Shown here piece after piece: positions 21,176 through 31,279 of a DNA stretch of 64,000 nt. This DNA is from Metridium senile. Its lineage: Eukaryota > Cnidaria > Anthozoa > Actiniaria > Metridiidae. The stretch's first letter is position 1. Every line of letters begins with the position of its first letter. Under the pieces are notes generated by a model. That model was not told the origin of the DNA. It did no database searches and saw nothing but the letters and a program-made list of their open reading frames with translations. The stretch is taken from contig OX459102.1 of assembly GCA_949775045.1 (NCBI GenBank), forward strand, positions 1,342,501-1,406,500, in the 5' to 3' direction. The position numbers and the translations under genes were made by a program.

Positions 21176-22195
21176 ATTACCTTCAAACAAATACTCATTG
21201 GGCTTCCTGTGTAAGCACTCCACGACCTCCCCCCTCACCCTTTAAACAAACACTCCACTCATTGGGATTCCTGTGTCAACACGTCACGACCTACTCCTCC
21301 CTAACTTACCCCACCGTAGGGGTCACGTTCTAGCCTCACAAAGCTATTCACACCATGTAGTCTACATCTAAATTAAAAATTTATACCACTAATTGATCAC
21401 TCTAACTTCTCATGTGGGACATTCACTATATAATCGCGCTTAAAAATTATCAACCACAATGTGTGCATACTAATTATTAATAACGTAAATAATAGTGTAT
21501 CTATTAAAGTTGTGGCTTTCCAGTATAATTTTAGGAAAAATTCAGCAAGACGCTAGTACATCTAGTATGCCTTCGCGCATGCTCAGAGTGATTACAGACT
21601 CATATACCGTTAAAGAAAAGACAAGTAAAAATAATAAACACATTTGCATCGTAAATAAATTTTCATCAATTTTTTTTTACGTTTAATTTTAAAACGCACT
21701 ACGATAGGGCTTTTAAAATCCGGCCGATTCGTTCGGTAACCATGACTCCGACACAGCCACGAAAACGAGGCATGCACCACAGGAAACCCAAAGAACACTA
21801 AAGCTGCTGCCATCTTGTATTTATACAAAGTTGAATTTGTTTTGAATTCTTGTGTTTCTACATCGTTTTACTGTTCCAAATCAACGTCCGCTTTGAGTAT
21901 ATTGTTTGTTCAAGACATTTACACTATATTGCAGTTCTTTCATGACGTTTTTACGGAAACAGTTTCGGACAAACATGCCTGTATACGGAGGACTTTATTT
22001 GCACTATAATGTCAAGTTTTAATGAAGACTTCAACTGAAGACTGGACGTTCGTGTATGATGTAACTTAACGATTTTATCAGGTAAGTCATTAGTTTTTCG
22101 TTGCTGCATTTACATGTAAATCAAAAGCCGTGTTTCTGCATTCACTCCATATTACCAAATATAGTCATGATTTTCGCTTATTGGTCAGATTTTCT
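21176..22195. other. Leader region of the Helentron; no separate gene
   Basis: Contains an imperfect ~60-bp direct repeat at about 21184-21293 (both units have CATTGGG and TTCCTGTGT). A consensus splice donor (CAGGTAAGT) lies at 22079-22087 and a possible acceptor at about 22272 (AGTATGCAG), so the Helentron mRNA may have a spliced leader exon. The 5' terminus of the element was not located. Confidence 0.45.
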
Positions 22196-25100
22196 ATGAT
22201 CTTCGATACCAACCTCGTGTTTCTAGCACTTCGTCGACAACTGTCAAAGAGAAGGGTTATGTATAGTATGCAGGAAAGTCTTACGAGCTCGTATATCAGC
22301 GAGAAGACCACTATTGTGGTCGACACCTCGGCTATCCGTCCGAGAGTCGCTTTGGCGACAAAAAACGGAAAGATCAACAATGATTTGATCGCCACGGTCC
22401 CTTATGACAGGACTACCATAATGATGGAAAAATGTCATACAAAAACTAGCAATCAAATCAAAAAAACTAGCAAAAATCAAAACAAAATCAAACCAGATCT
22501 TACTAGAATCTTACTAGAACTCAATCAAAAAGCCAATGAAACTCAAATGAAATGCTCACTGAAGCATTATAATGTACATGATCACCAATGTGTGTTCAAC
22601 AATATACAACAAACGAATATCAACGAATATCAAACTAATATCTCACCAGATGTCAATCAAAAATATAATGAAGCTGAATTGAAATTCTCATTCAACAAAT
22701 CCAATGAACATGAATGTACTTATGTGTTAAGAAAAGTGTCCAAACCACCCATTAATATCTTCAATAAAAGTCATAAATATTCTCACAAAAGTTGTTTTGA
22801 AAAATTTGTCGAGTGTACTTCTCAAAATAAGTTAAGGTCGCGTGATAGGGAACCATCAAGAATAAGCTTGAAAATAATTCAAAAACTCATGAAAAATAAG
22901 AAAAACAGAAATAAGTTGGTGTGTTTTATTAAAAAGAATGTCCCAAGGTCATCCTCTATCTTTCACTTTGTAAGTCAACCTTATTTGTTGAAATTTAAAG
23001 TAGGCCAATATCAAAGACTATTTCCTTTTAACAATGTGAAAAAAAGAGCCGTAGTTAGGTATACATGTAGATCTAAAGAACAAATACATATGAAATGTAA
23101 ACAACATACATGCTGTTTTATTGAAAGAAAACTATTATTGTCAGGTGACATAGAACGTAACCCTGGACCTTTCTCTTTAACAAATACTACATTTAATGAA
23201 CAAAGACCATCATTTATGTCCATTTTGAGAACTCGATTAGGTCAATATAATCTAGCACCAGTAGATGTTGGTGGAAATGGTGATTGTTTTTTCAGATCTA
23301 TTTCACATAGACTATATGGTGATTCAACACATCATTTACAAATCCGTGCTCAAGGTATTCATTACCTGAATGAACACCCAGAAAGATTTATAGAGAGTAA
23401 CACAGAAGACTCATGGTTACAATATTTAACTTCTATGTCAAAGCAAGGTACTTGGGCTGATAATATTATAATACAAGCTACTTCAGATGCATTAAATTTG
23501 ATTATCAATATTATTGAAACAGCTTATAATTTCTCTGAAATTACAATAGTTCAACCATTTGATTTATCTGCATATAGTACTCCTCCTACAAGTATTTACA
23601 TAGGTCATTTGGAAGAAATGCATTATGTTTCTACTGTATCTATTCCAAACCAGTGTCAAATAACTAGTACTTGTAAACAAACTACCAAAAGTCTTTCCAA
23701 TATGCCACCAGAATTGAACACAAATAGTATTGATGCTAAAGAAAAGCGTAGAATTTACATGAGAGAGTACATGAGAAAGAAACGAGCCAATAGTGATTTT
23801 GTGAATAATGAAAAGCAATTACGATATGAAAGAAAACAACAAGATATTGATAAAACATTGTCATCACAAAGAGAAGCGAGCAAAAACTACAGAGAAAACC
23901 ATAAAGAGAAACAGCAGACACCAAAGAAAGACTCAGAAACAAGAAATCAAAATCTTAAAACAATAAAAATGAAATCGTTTAACAAAATGAAAGCAAATTC
24001 TCCTGATAAAGTTAAAGAAACTAATAGACTGTCTTTCAAAAGAAGAAAATTAATTCAACCTGATCACATCAGAGAAATTAACAAGCAGGCTTTTCAAAAG
24101 AAAAAACAACTTCAACCTGAGCACATTAGACATATCAAATCACAAACATTCCAAAAGAAAAAGGAAAGTGATCCAGACCATATCAGACAATTAAATAAAC
24201 ATGCTTTTCAAAAGAAAAAAGAAATTGATCCTGCTCATATCAGAGAAATGAAAGTAAGGACTTTTCAAAAGAAAAAAGAAATTGATCCAGATCATATCAG
24301 ACAATTAAATAAACAGGCCTTTCAAAAGAAAAAAGAAATTGAACCAGATCATATCAGACAATTAAATAAACAGGCCTTTCAAAAGAAAAAAGAAATTGAA
24401 CCAGATCATATCAGACAATTAAATAAACAGGTCTTTCAAAAGAAAAAAGAAATTGATCCAGATCATATCAGAGAAATTAATGCACAATCTTTTTTTAAGA
24501 GTAAAGAGAATAATCCAGCACACATAAGAACACTTAACAATCAAGCTGTAAATAAAAAAAGATCTCTGCATAAGACAACTCCCATTTTAATAAACAGCAA
24601 CTTAGACAAGGATTTATTACCAAGCACATCCAAAAAAACAAGAGTTGATAATTCAGATGATCAAACTACATGTATAATCAATAGATCACCAGTAAATCCA
24701 AAAATAACAGACCATTTGGCTTCCAAATTGATAAATGATTTTCACATAAAGGTTGATTCTGGTCCAGAGTATGTATGCACTTGTTGTGATCAATTGTGGT
24801 ATCAATCATCTATGAGAAAATGTGACCCTTCACACTATCTGTCAAAATGTTCTCCAGATCTTATTTCTGCTTGTATCACAAATGTGAAAACCATAGAAAA
24901 TACTGAATGGATATGTAGCACATGTCATTCCAATTTGAAAGATGGAAAGCTTCCTGCTTCTGCAAAAGCTAATAAAATGACTTTTCCAATAAAACCTAGT
25001 ATCTTGAATCTAACTCCACTTGAAGAACGCCTTGTTTCACCTAGAATCCCATTCATGCAAATTCGAGAATTACCAAGAGGAGGACAACTTACTATCCATG

Positions 25101-28100
25101 GGAATGTTGTCAATGTACCAGCTGATGTCAACTTGACTGTAAATAGTTTACCAAGATCTCTAAGTGATTCACAAACAATACCAATCAAGCTCAAAAGAAA
25201 ACTTAGCTTTAAACATCATTATACTTTCCAAAATGTTAGGCCAAAAAAAGTTTTAGAAGCAGCTCAATATCTTGCTCAAACCAGTGAATTGTTTAAATCT
25301 GAGGGCATAACTGTTAATGAGAACTGGCTAGAAATGTTACCAATCAATGAAAATGAAGAGTGGCAAGAATTTATTGAGAAACCAGATGAATTAGAATTAG
25401 AAAATGAAATTGGAAGCTTAGGTACAGACAATTTGTCTACTCCCATCAATACCCCATCTCATTCAGACAACCAAAATGGTGAAAATGTTCCTGACCAGTC
25501 TGATTCAAACACAGTCACTAATGATAATGATGATTGGTGTGAAGTAGAAGAACGCCCATCAGGAAATATGGATACTTTATTACAAGAACCAGATATGACT
25601 GAAAATGGTGACATTATAATAAGCTTTGCACCAGGTGAAGGAAATAAACCTCTAGGCATGTTCATGGACAAAGATTCAGAATATTTATCTTTCCCAACAA
25701 TATTTTGTGGACATCGTAGACATGATAACCAAAACAGACAGGTACCAGTTCATTATAGCACTGTATGTAAATGGGAACTAAGGAATCAAGATAGAAGAGT
25801 AGCTGAAAGTGTACCTAACATTTTTTACAAACTGAAAAAGTTACAAATAAAACAAATTCAAGATAGCGCTTCACTATCATTACGTAAGTGTAAAACAAAA
25901 GGCAAAAAATATACTGCAGGTCAATTAAAATCACCAGATACTGTTAATAACATTGTACGTCTTGATGAAGGCTTCAGAGTATTAAGAAATCTTAGAGGAT
26001 CACCACCATATTTTGAGAGATGTAAGAAAGATTTATTTGCTATGATTCGCCAGTTAGGAAAACCTACATGGTTCTGTTCTTTCTCTGCAGCAGAAACTAG
26101 ATGGATACATTTACTTAAAATATTAGGAAGGCTAGTTGACAAAAAAGATTACACTGACACTGACATTAATAATATGACATGGCAAAAGAAATCAGACTTG
26201 ATTCAGAAAGACCCTGTTACTTGTGCTAGAAACTTTGAACATATGGTTCAAATGCTTATTCATGACTTCTTGAAAAGCTCATTGCAACCAGTTGGAGAAG
26301 TACAAGATTTCTTTTATAGAGTTGAATTTCAGCAACGCGGTTCTCCTCATATTCATGCTTTATTTTGGATAAAAGATGCTCCACAATATGAAATTAACTT
26401 TAATGATGACATTACTAGCTTTGTAGACCAGTATGTCACCTGTCATAAAGATTCATCTGAAGAAATGTCTGACTTAATAAATCTACAACTACACAGGCAT
26501 GCTAAAACATGTAAGAGGAAAGGCCATAAAATATGTAGATTTAATTTCCCATTGCCACCAATGCCAAAAACAATGATTTTACAACCTATAGATCAAATGT
26601 GCTTGAATGAAGATGAACTTGCAATGATTAAGCAAAATTATGAAAATATACAAACAATGCTTGATGAAATGAAGTATGGCGAAGATATAACATTTGAAGA
26701 TTTCCTACAAAGACTCAAACTAGATGAAGATAGCTATATATTGGCAATACAATTTTCACTGACACGTGACACTCTGTTGCTAAAGAGATCACCAGCAGAA
26801 ATAAGAGTTAACAGTTATAACAGAAATCTTTTAAAGGCTTGGAGAGCTAACTTAGATATACAATATGTACTAGACCCTTATGCTTGTGCTGTATACATAC
26901 TCTCTTATATAACCAAAGGTCAAAGAGGCATGAGTAAACTACTTGAAAAAGCATGTGAAGAAGCAAATTCTGGTGACAAAGATATCAGAAACAAAGTTAG
27001 ACATATTGGCAATAAGTTTCTTAATGCAGTTGAAATAAGTGCACAGGAAGCTGTTTATCTTGTTCTCCAAATGCCTTTAAGACGAGCATCAAGAGATTTT
27101 CAGTTTATAAATACTTCACACCCAGATGAACGAACCTTTCTACTCAAAACAATGGATAAGATCAAAGATCTTCCTGATAAATCTGTAGATATAGAGTCAG
27201 ACAATGCAATCAAGAGATATCAAAGAAGGCCTCATAAGTTACAACAATTGTGTTTAGCTGACTTTATTGCTTGGTACAACTGTGTCAGACAAAAAGGCAA
27301 CTGTGAAACAAATAATAAAAAAAGTCACACCTATATTGATAATATGTCAGATAACTATTTGCCAGAAAGAGACTTTGATGACAGTATTGATGATGATAAT
27401 AACATCGAAGAAAATATTGACAATAGAGAAATCAACTTAAGAGGTAACATGAAGCTTGTCAAACGAAAAAAACCAAAAATCATTCGTTCTGTAAGATTTC
27501 ACAAAGAAAAAGATTCAGAAAATTATTACAGAGAACAACTAATGCTTTATACTCCTTGGAGAAATGAGGAAAAAGACCTATTGAAAAACTTTAATACATA
27601 TCAAGAATCCTTTGAGCTACAAAAAGATAAAATAAATGAAACTAGACAACAATATGAATATCATTCTGAAATTTTAGATAAAGCTATGGAGGATATACAA
27701 CATATAGATGATGACAATATATCAAATATAGCACCAAATGCACAGCATATAAATGAACAGGACAAACAGGCTGAAAAGAAAGCAAGTGAACTTTATGGTT
27801 GTTTTGATCCAGGTAAAAATAAACAGCATAGTCAATATGATTTATTAGATGACATGGGTATATTCCCTAGAACTAATGATGATGAAGAACTGGTTGTAAA
27901 GCGAATGGATGATCAAACATTCAGAAAATTAGTGAGATCACTTAATAGAAAACAGAGGGAATTTTTCTATCATGTATTGCACTCTGTTAAAATAACAGAT
28001 GAGCCTATCAGATTATTCCTTTCTGGAGGTGCAGGTGTAGGAAAATCAACTGTAACCAATACTTTATATGAAGCCCTTATAAAATATTTTAATAGTGTAC

Positions 28101-30091
28101 CAGGAGAAAACCCTGATGACATAAAAGTACTTAAAGTAGCACCTACTGGCAAAGCTGCATTTAATATCAAAGGTAACACTCTTCATTCTGCATTTAAAAT
28201 TCCAGCTAACAGAGGCTTTCAATATTGCACACTTGATAGAGACAGATTGAATACCATACGTGCACAACTAGGAAAACTGAAAGTCATATTTATTGATGAG
28301 ATATCTATGGTTGGAAGTGGTATGTTTAGTTTCTTAAACTTACGCTTACAGCAAATAATGGGATCACAACTGCCATTTGGAGGAGTTAGCATAATAACTG
28401 TTGGTGACTTTTTTCAATTAAAACCTGTTTTTGATAAATGGATATTTGAAATGTCAAAAGACAACTATAGCCCTTTAGCTCTCAACTTATGGCAAGAATA
28501 TTTTCGAATGTTTGAATTGACAGAAATAATGAGGCAAAAAGATGATAAACAGTTTGCAGAACTATTAAATCGTCTTAGAGAAGGTAAACATACAAAGGAT
28601 GATATTGACTTATTAAAGACAAGGCTTTTAAAACAAACCCCTTCTGATATCAACTACCCTATTAACAAGACACATCTCTTTACAACCAATGCATCTGTCA
28701 ATGCACATAATAACACAATATTCATGAATAGTAGAACAAATAAGGCTAATGTTAAGGCTGTAGACATTATCATTGGAGATATGAATGATGCTCTTAAAGA
28801 AAAACTAAAGCAAAGAATTCCTGATGATGCTACAAAAACTATGGGACTTTATTCTGAAATTTATATAGCTACTGCAGCTAGATATGACTTAACAACTAAT
28901 GTATCAGTAACAGATGGCATGACTAATGGTGCTGAATGTATCATACAAAAAATAGACTATAGAGTACCTAACTCTGATAGACCAAGTATAATATGGGTAT
29001 CATTTTCAGAAACTACTATAGGTCATGGTTACCGCAAAGAGTATTCACATTTATACCATAAGAACATAGATAAATCCTGGACACCAGTATTAGAGATATC
29101 AAGACAATTTAGATTTAATAAGAAAACACAAGCTCATGTTCTAAGAAGACAATTTCCTTTAAGACCTGCTGCAGCTAAAACTATTCACCGTTGCCAAGGA
29201 GGTACCCTTACTGAAGCAGTAGTAGACTTTCCATCTTCCACTAGAGAACACATGCATTATGTTGGCCTAAGCAGAGTCACAAATATTTCTAATTTGCACA
29301 TTTTAAATCTAAATGAAGAAAAAATTAAAGTAAGCAGTTCTGTTCAGACAGAAATGTTTCGTCTTAGGAATGAAGCCTCTTTCAACTGTGCTGTACCATG
29401 TCTGTATAATTCTACTAATAACAATGTAACAATTCTTTTTCATAATGTCAGATCACTGCATCTACACATGGAAGATATAGCACATGATTATAATGTAAAA
29501 GTAGCACATATCAATATCTTTGTCGAAACAGCCTTGTGCTCTAGAGATAATGACAACACATACAATCTTCCAAATTTTAATCTATTCAGAAATGATTGCA
29601 ATCCAGGCCAAAGCACTAGATCAAAGTATGGTACAGTAATGTACATTAGAAACAACATAGATTGCATTTCAGATCCAATCAGATGTAATTACAATGATGT
29701 TGAAATGACTATGGTAGTTATTAATTACAACCTCTCTCCACTATATGTTATTGGCATTTATCGCTCTACTAGTAAAGTGACTGTTAAAAGAATGGTTGAT
29801 GCTTTGAATTATATTCACAATCTCTATAACTTAAACAGTTTGACTCCAACAATTATTCTAGGTGATTTCAATGTTAATGTTGATGAATCTTCATCTCAAC
29901 AAAATGCACTAACGAAATATTTGATTACGGAAAAAGGCTACACTCAATTAATAAATACATACACAACAGATTATCGCACAACAATAGATCATATTTATAC
30001 AAACATACCTCAAAACACTGCACTTTCCGGTGTCTTAGAATCTTATTTTAGTGACCATAAACCAGTTTTTCTTCAGTTACATGTTTATTAA
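22196..30091 (+). CDS. Helentron (Helitron-2 type) replicase-helicase polyprotein with OTU and EEP domains
   Basis: An unbroken frame of 2631 codons from the first ATG (22196; ATGs at 22259 and 22268 or a spliced start are possible). Domains in order: basic N-terminus (1-310); 2A-like GDIERNPGP (317-325); OTU cysteine protease with GGNGDCFFRS (C364) and H476; a 19-residue tandem repeat (~592-786); zinc-finger region with CTCC and CSTC (~858-915); Helitron N-terminal region (~1270); HUH motif PHIHALFW (H1385, H1387); two-tyrosine motif YILSYITK (Y1567, Y1571); PIF1-like helicase with GGAGVGKS (1944-1951) and FIDEIS (D2034, E2035); endonuclease/exonuclease/phosphatase domain (~2397-2631) with ILGDFNVNVD and SDHKPVF. 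Helentrons move by rolling-circle replication. All catalytic motifs are intact, so it may be active. Ends were not defined. Confidence 0.95.
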   Translation: MIFDTNLVFLALRRQLSKRRVMYSMQESLTSSYISEKTTIVVDTSAIRPRVALATKNGKINNDLIATVPYDRTTIMMEKCHTKTSNQIKKTSKNQNKIKPDLTRILLELNQKANETQMKCSLKHYNVHDHQCVFNNIQQTNINEYQTNISPDVNQKYNEAELKFSFNKSNEHECTYVLRKVSKPPINIFNKSHKYSHKSCFEKFVECTSQNKLRSRDREPSRISLKIIQKLMKNKKNRNKLVCFIKKNVPRSSSIFHFVSQPYLLKFKVGQYQRLFPFNNVKKRAVVRYTCRSKEQIHMKCKQHTCCFIERKLLLSGDIERNPGPFSLTNTTFNEQRPSFMSILRTRLGQYNLAPVDVGGNGDCFFRSISHRLYGDSTHHLQIRAQGIHYLNEHPERFIESNTEDSWLQYLTSMSKQGTWADNIIIQATSDALNLIINIIETAYNFSEITIVQPFDLSAYSTPPTSIYIGHLEEMHYVSTVSIPNQCQITSTCKQTTKSLSNMPPELNTNSIDAKEKRRIYMREYMRKKRANSDFVNNEKQLRYERKQQDIDKTLSSQREASKNYRENHKEKQQTPKKDSETRNQNLKTIKMKSFNKMKANSPDKVKETNRLSFKRRKLIQPDHIREINKQAFQKKKQLQPEHIRHIKSQTFQKKKESDPDHIRQLNKHAFQKKKEIDPAHIREMKVRTFQKKKEIDPDHIRQLNKQAFQKKKEIEPDHIRQLNKQAFQKKKEIEPDHIRQLNKQVFQKKKEIDPDHIREINAQSFFKSKENNPAHIRTLNNQAVNKKRSLHKTTPILINSNLDKDLLPSTSKKTRVDNSDDQTTCIINRSPVNPKITDHLASKLINDFHIKVDSGPEYVCTCCDQLWYQSSMRKCDPSHYLSKCSPDLISACITNVKTIENTEWICSTCHSNLKDGKLPASAKANKMTFPIKPSILNLTPLEERLVSPRIPFMQIRELPRGGQLTIHGNVVNVPADVNLTVNSLPRSLSDSQTIPIKLKRKLSFKHHYTFQNVRPKKVLEAAQYLAQTSELFKSEGITVNENWLEMLPINENEEWQEFIEKPDELELENEIGSLGTDNLSTPINTPSHSDNQNGENVPDQSDSNTVTNDNDDWCEVEERPSGNMDTLLQEPDMTENGDIIISFAPGEGNKPLGMFMDKDSEYLSFPTIFCGHRRHDNQNRQVPVHYSTVCKWELRNQDRRVAESVPNIFYKLKKLQIKQIQDSASLSLRKCKTKGKKYTAGQLKSPDTVNNIVRLDEGFRVLRNLRGSPPYFERCKKDLFAMIRQLGKPTWFCSFSAAETRWIHLLKILGRLVDKKDYTDTDINNMTWQKKSDLIQKDPVTCARNFEHMVQMLIHDFLKSSLQPVGEVQDFFYRVEFQQRGSPHIHALFWIKDAPQYEINFNDDITSFVDQYVTCHKDSSEEMSDLINLQLHRHAKTCKRKGHKICRFNFPLPPMPKTMILQPIDQMCLNEDELAMIKQNYENIQTMLDEMKYGEDITFEDFLQRLKLDEDSYILAIQFSLTRDTLLLKRSPAEIRVNSYNRNLLKAWRANLDIQYVLDPYACAVYILSYITKGQRGMSKLLEKACEEANSGDKDIRNKVRHIGNKFLNAVEISAQEAVYLVLQMPLRRASRDFQFINTSHPDERTFLLKTMDKIKDLPDKSVDIESDNAIKRYQRRPHKLQQLCLADFIAWYNCVRQKGNCETNNKKSHTYIDNMSDNYLPERDFDDSIDDDNNIEENIDNREINLRGNMKLVKRKKPKIIRSVRFHKEKDSENYYREQLMLYTPWRNEEKDLLKNFNTYQESFELQKDKINETRQQYEYHSEILDKAMEDIQHIDDDNISNIAPNAQHINEQDKQAEKKASELYGCFDPGKNKQHSQYDLLDDMGIFPRTNDDEELVVKRMDDQTFRKLVRSLNRKQREFFYHVLHSVKITDEPIRLFLSGGAGVGKSTVTNTLYEALIKYFNSVPGENPDDIKVLKVAPTGKAAFNIKGNTLHSAFKIPANRGFQYCTLDRDRLNTIRAQLGKLKVIFIDEISMVGSGMFSFLNLRLQQIMGSQLPFGGVSIITVGDFFQLKPVFDKWIFEMSKDNYSPLALNLWQEYFRMFELTEIMRQKDDKQFAELLNRLREGKHTKDDIDLLKTRLLKQTPSDINYPINKTHLFTTNASVNAHNNTIFMNSRTNKANVKAVDIIIGDMNDALKEKLKQRIPDDATKTMGLYSEIYIATAARYDLTTNVSVTDGMTNGAECIIQKIDYRVPNSDRPSIIWVSFSETTIGHGYRKEYSHLYHKNIDKSWTPVLEISRQFRFNKKTQAHVLRRQFPLRPAAAKTIHRCQGGTLTEAVVDFPSSTREHMHYVGLSRVTNISNLHILNLNEEKIKVSSSVQTEMFRLRNEASFNCAVPCLYNSTNNNVTILFHNVRSLHLHMEDIAHDYNVKVAHINIFVETALCSRDNDNTYNLPNFNLFRNDCNPGQSTRSKYGTVMYIRNNIDCISDPIRCNYNDVEMTMVVINYNLSPLYVIGIYRSTSKVTVKRMVDALNYIHNLYNLNSLTPTIILGDFNVNVDESSSQQNALTKYLITEKGYTQLINTYTTDYRTTIDHIYTNIPQNTALSGVLESYFSDHKPVFLQLHVY
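23144..23170 (+). other. 2A-like ribosome-skipping motif in the Helentron ORF
   Basis: The codons read GDIERNPGP preceded by a hydrophobic stretch (ERKLLLS), matching the 2A consensus D[VI]ExNPGP. Ribosomes usually skip the Gly-Pro bond at such a site, which would release residues 1-324 from the OTU-to-endonuclease part beginning with Pro. 2A-like motifs are known from RNA viruses and some non-LTR retrotransposons. Whether this one works is not shown by sequence alone. Confidence 0.8.
23970..24555 (+). repeat. 57-bp tandem repeat coding for 19-residue units
   Basis: About ten units with the pattern FQKKKEIDPDHIRQLNKQA lie within the Helentron ORF. The central units (about 24250-24460) are almost identical in DNA while outer ones have diverged, the pattern left by unequal exchange in the middle. 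The units are highly charged and probably helical; a nucleic-acid-binding or spacer role is inference. Confidence 0.9.
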
Positions 30092-30651
30092 TTGTATTAT
30101 AGAATCCAATCAAACAATAGAGACTAATATGCTTTTCTATTAATCTTACCTTAACAATTGTTTACCTTTTTATATTTCATTCAAAATATTCTAACCATGC
30201 ATCCATACTTGTCAATTATATTTTTGAGAGAGCGTATATTCAAAATACATTTTTCCATGTACATATGATTGTACAATCTCTCTCAATCAGCAGTTGCACC
30301 TATTATGGTGCAATTCATTTACATGACCAGGTACATTATAATGTGCCTGTTCCTGTAACCTCTTCATTGCTATTTTGTCATATGCAGGTAAGAAACTATA
30401 TATTTTGATTACAGACTGTATGAACCACTCCTTTAGTTCTATATTGATTTCTAACTTTACTTGTCTACTAACACATTTTTCATTTTTTTCTATTTCAGGA
30501 TGGCCTTTATTATGTACTGTATTATGATGAATCATAATTAAGTTAAACCTTTTGTACTTTCTACAATTCATCCAAGAATTATGCACAATTACCAAGATAT
30601 AATCTGCAAATAATTTAACACGGTATAATTCTACAAAATATATTGAACACA
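30092..30651. other. Helentron 3' flank with hairpins, no gene
   Basis: Two hairpins are visible: TTGAGAGAG near 30225 pairs with CTCTCTCAA near 30277, and TTGCACC/GGTGCAA around 30294-30313 with a 6-base loop. Helitron-type elements end near a 3' hairpin, so one of these may mark the terminus, but I cannot prove it. The minus-strand frame of 121 codons here has no recognised motif. Confidence 0.45.
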
Positions 30652-31020
30652 TGTGTAAATACCAGGATGTACAGTAATTCTACATTTTATCCAAGACTAG
30701 TGCAAATACCAGGATATAATTCTACTGACAATATATATTCAAGACATGTGCAAATACCAGGATGTACAGTAATTCTACATTTTATCCAAGACTAGTGCAA
30801 ATACCAGGATATAATTCTACTGACAATATATATTCAAGACATGTGCAAATACCAGGATGTACAGTAATTCTACATTTTATCCAAGACTAGTGCAAATACC
30901 AGGATATAATTCTACTGACAATATATATTCAAGACATGTGCAAATACCAGGATGTACAGTAATTCTACATTTTATCCAAGACTAGTGCAAATACCAGGAT
31001 ATAATTCTACTGACAATATA
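30652..31020. repeat. 95-bp satellite, about four units
   Basis: Units of 95 bases repeat almost perfectly; each contains GTGCAAATACCAGGAT twice, so the unit itself is an old 47-48 bp duplication. It follows the Helentron ORF, and tandem repeats near the 3' end are common in Helitron-derived elements. Confidence 0.92.
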
Positions 31021-31279
31021 GTTACTTTATACAGATAATTTGTATGTTAAGTATATAAAGTTCACATATCCATTTCAAATCTACTATAAAAAAAAGATTT
31101 TCAAACCAATGCCTTATTATTTTCGATGAACTTCTGTGATTTTTAAATATATCCTACATAGTCAATATGAAAAGTGGATCTAAACTTTTAGCGCTTGAAT
31201 CCTCATCATTAACTCTTTCAAATATTCTAATAAATCCACGAGTTGGCCAAGGGGCGCCTTTGATTTTCTCTCTTTCTTT

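Noticed and set aside
30287..30652. 121-codon minus-strand frame after the Helentron
   Set aside because: No motif, and it crosses the hairpin region and touches the satellite start; likely chance.
30652..31020. CRISPR-like interpretation of the 95-bp array
   Set aside because: Spacers are not unique; the array is a simple satellite in a eukaryotic genome.
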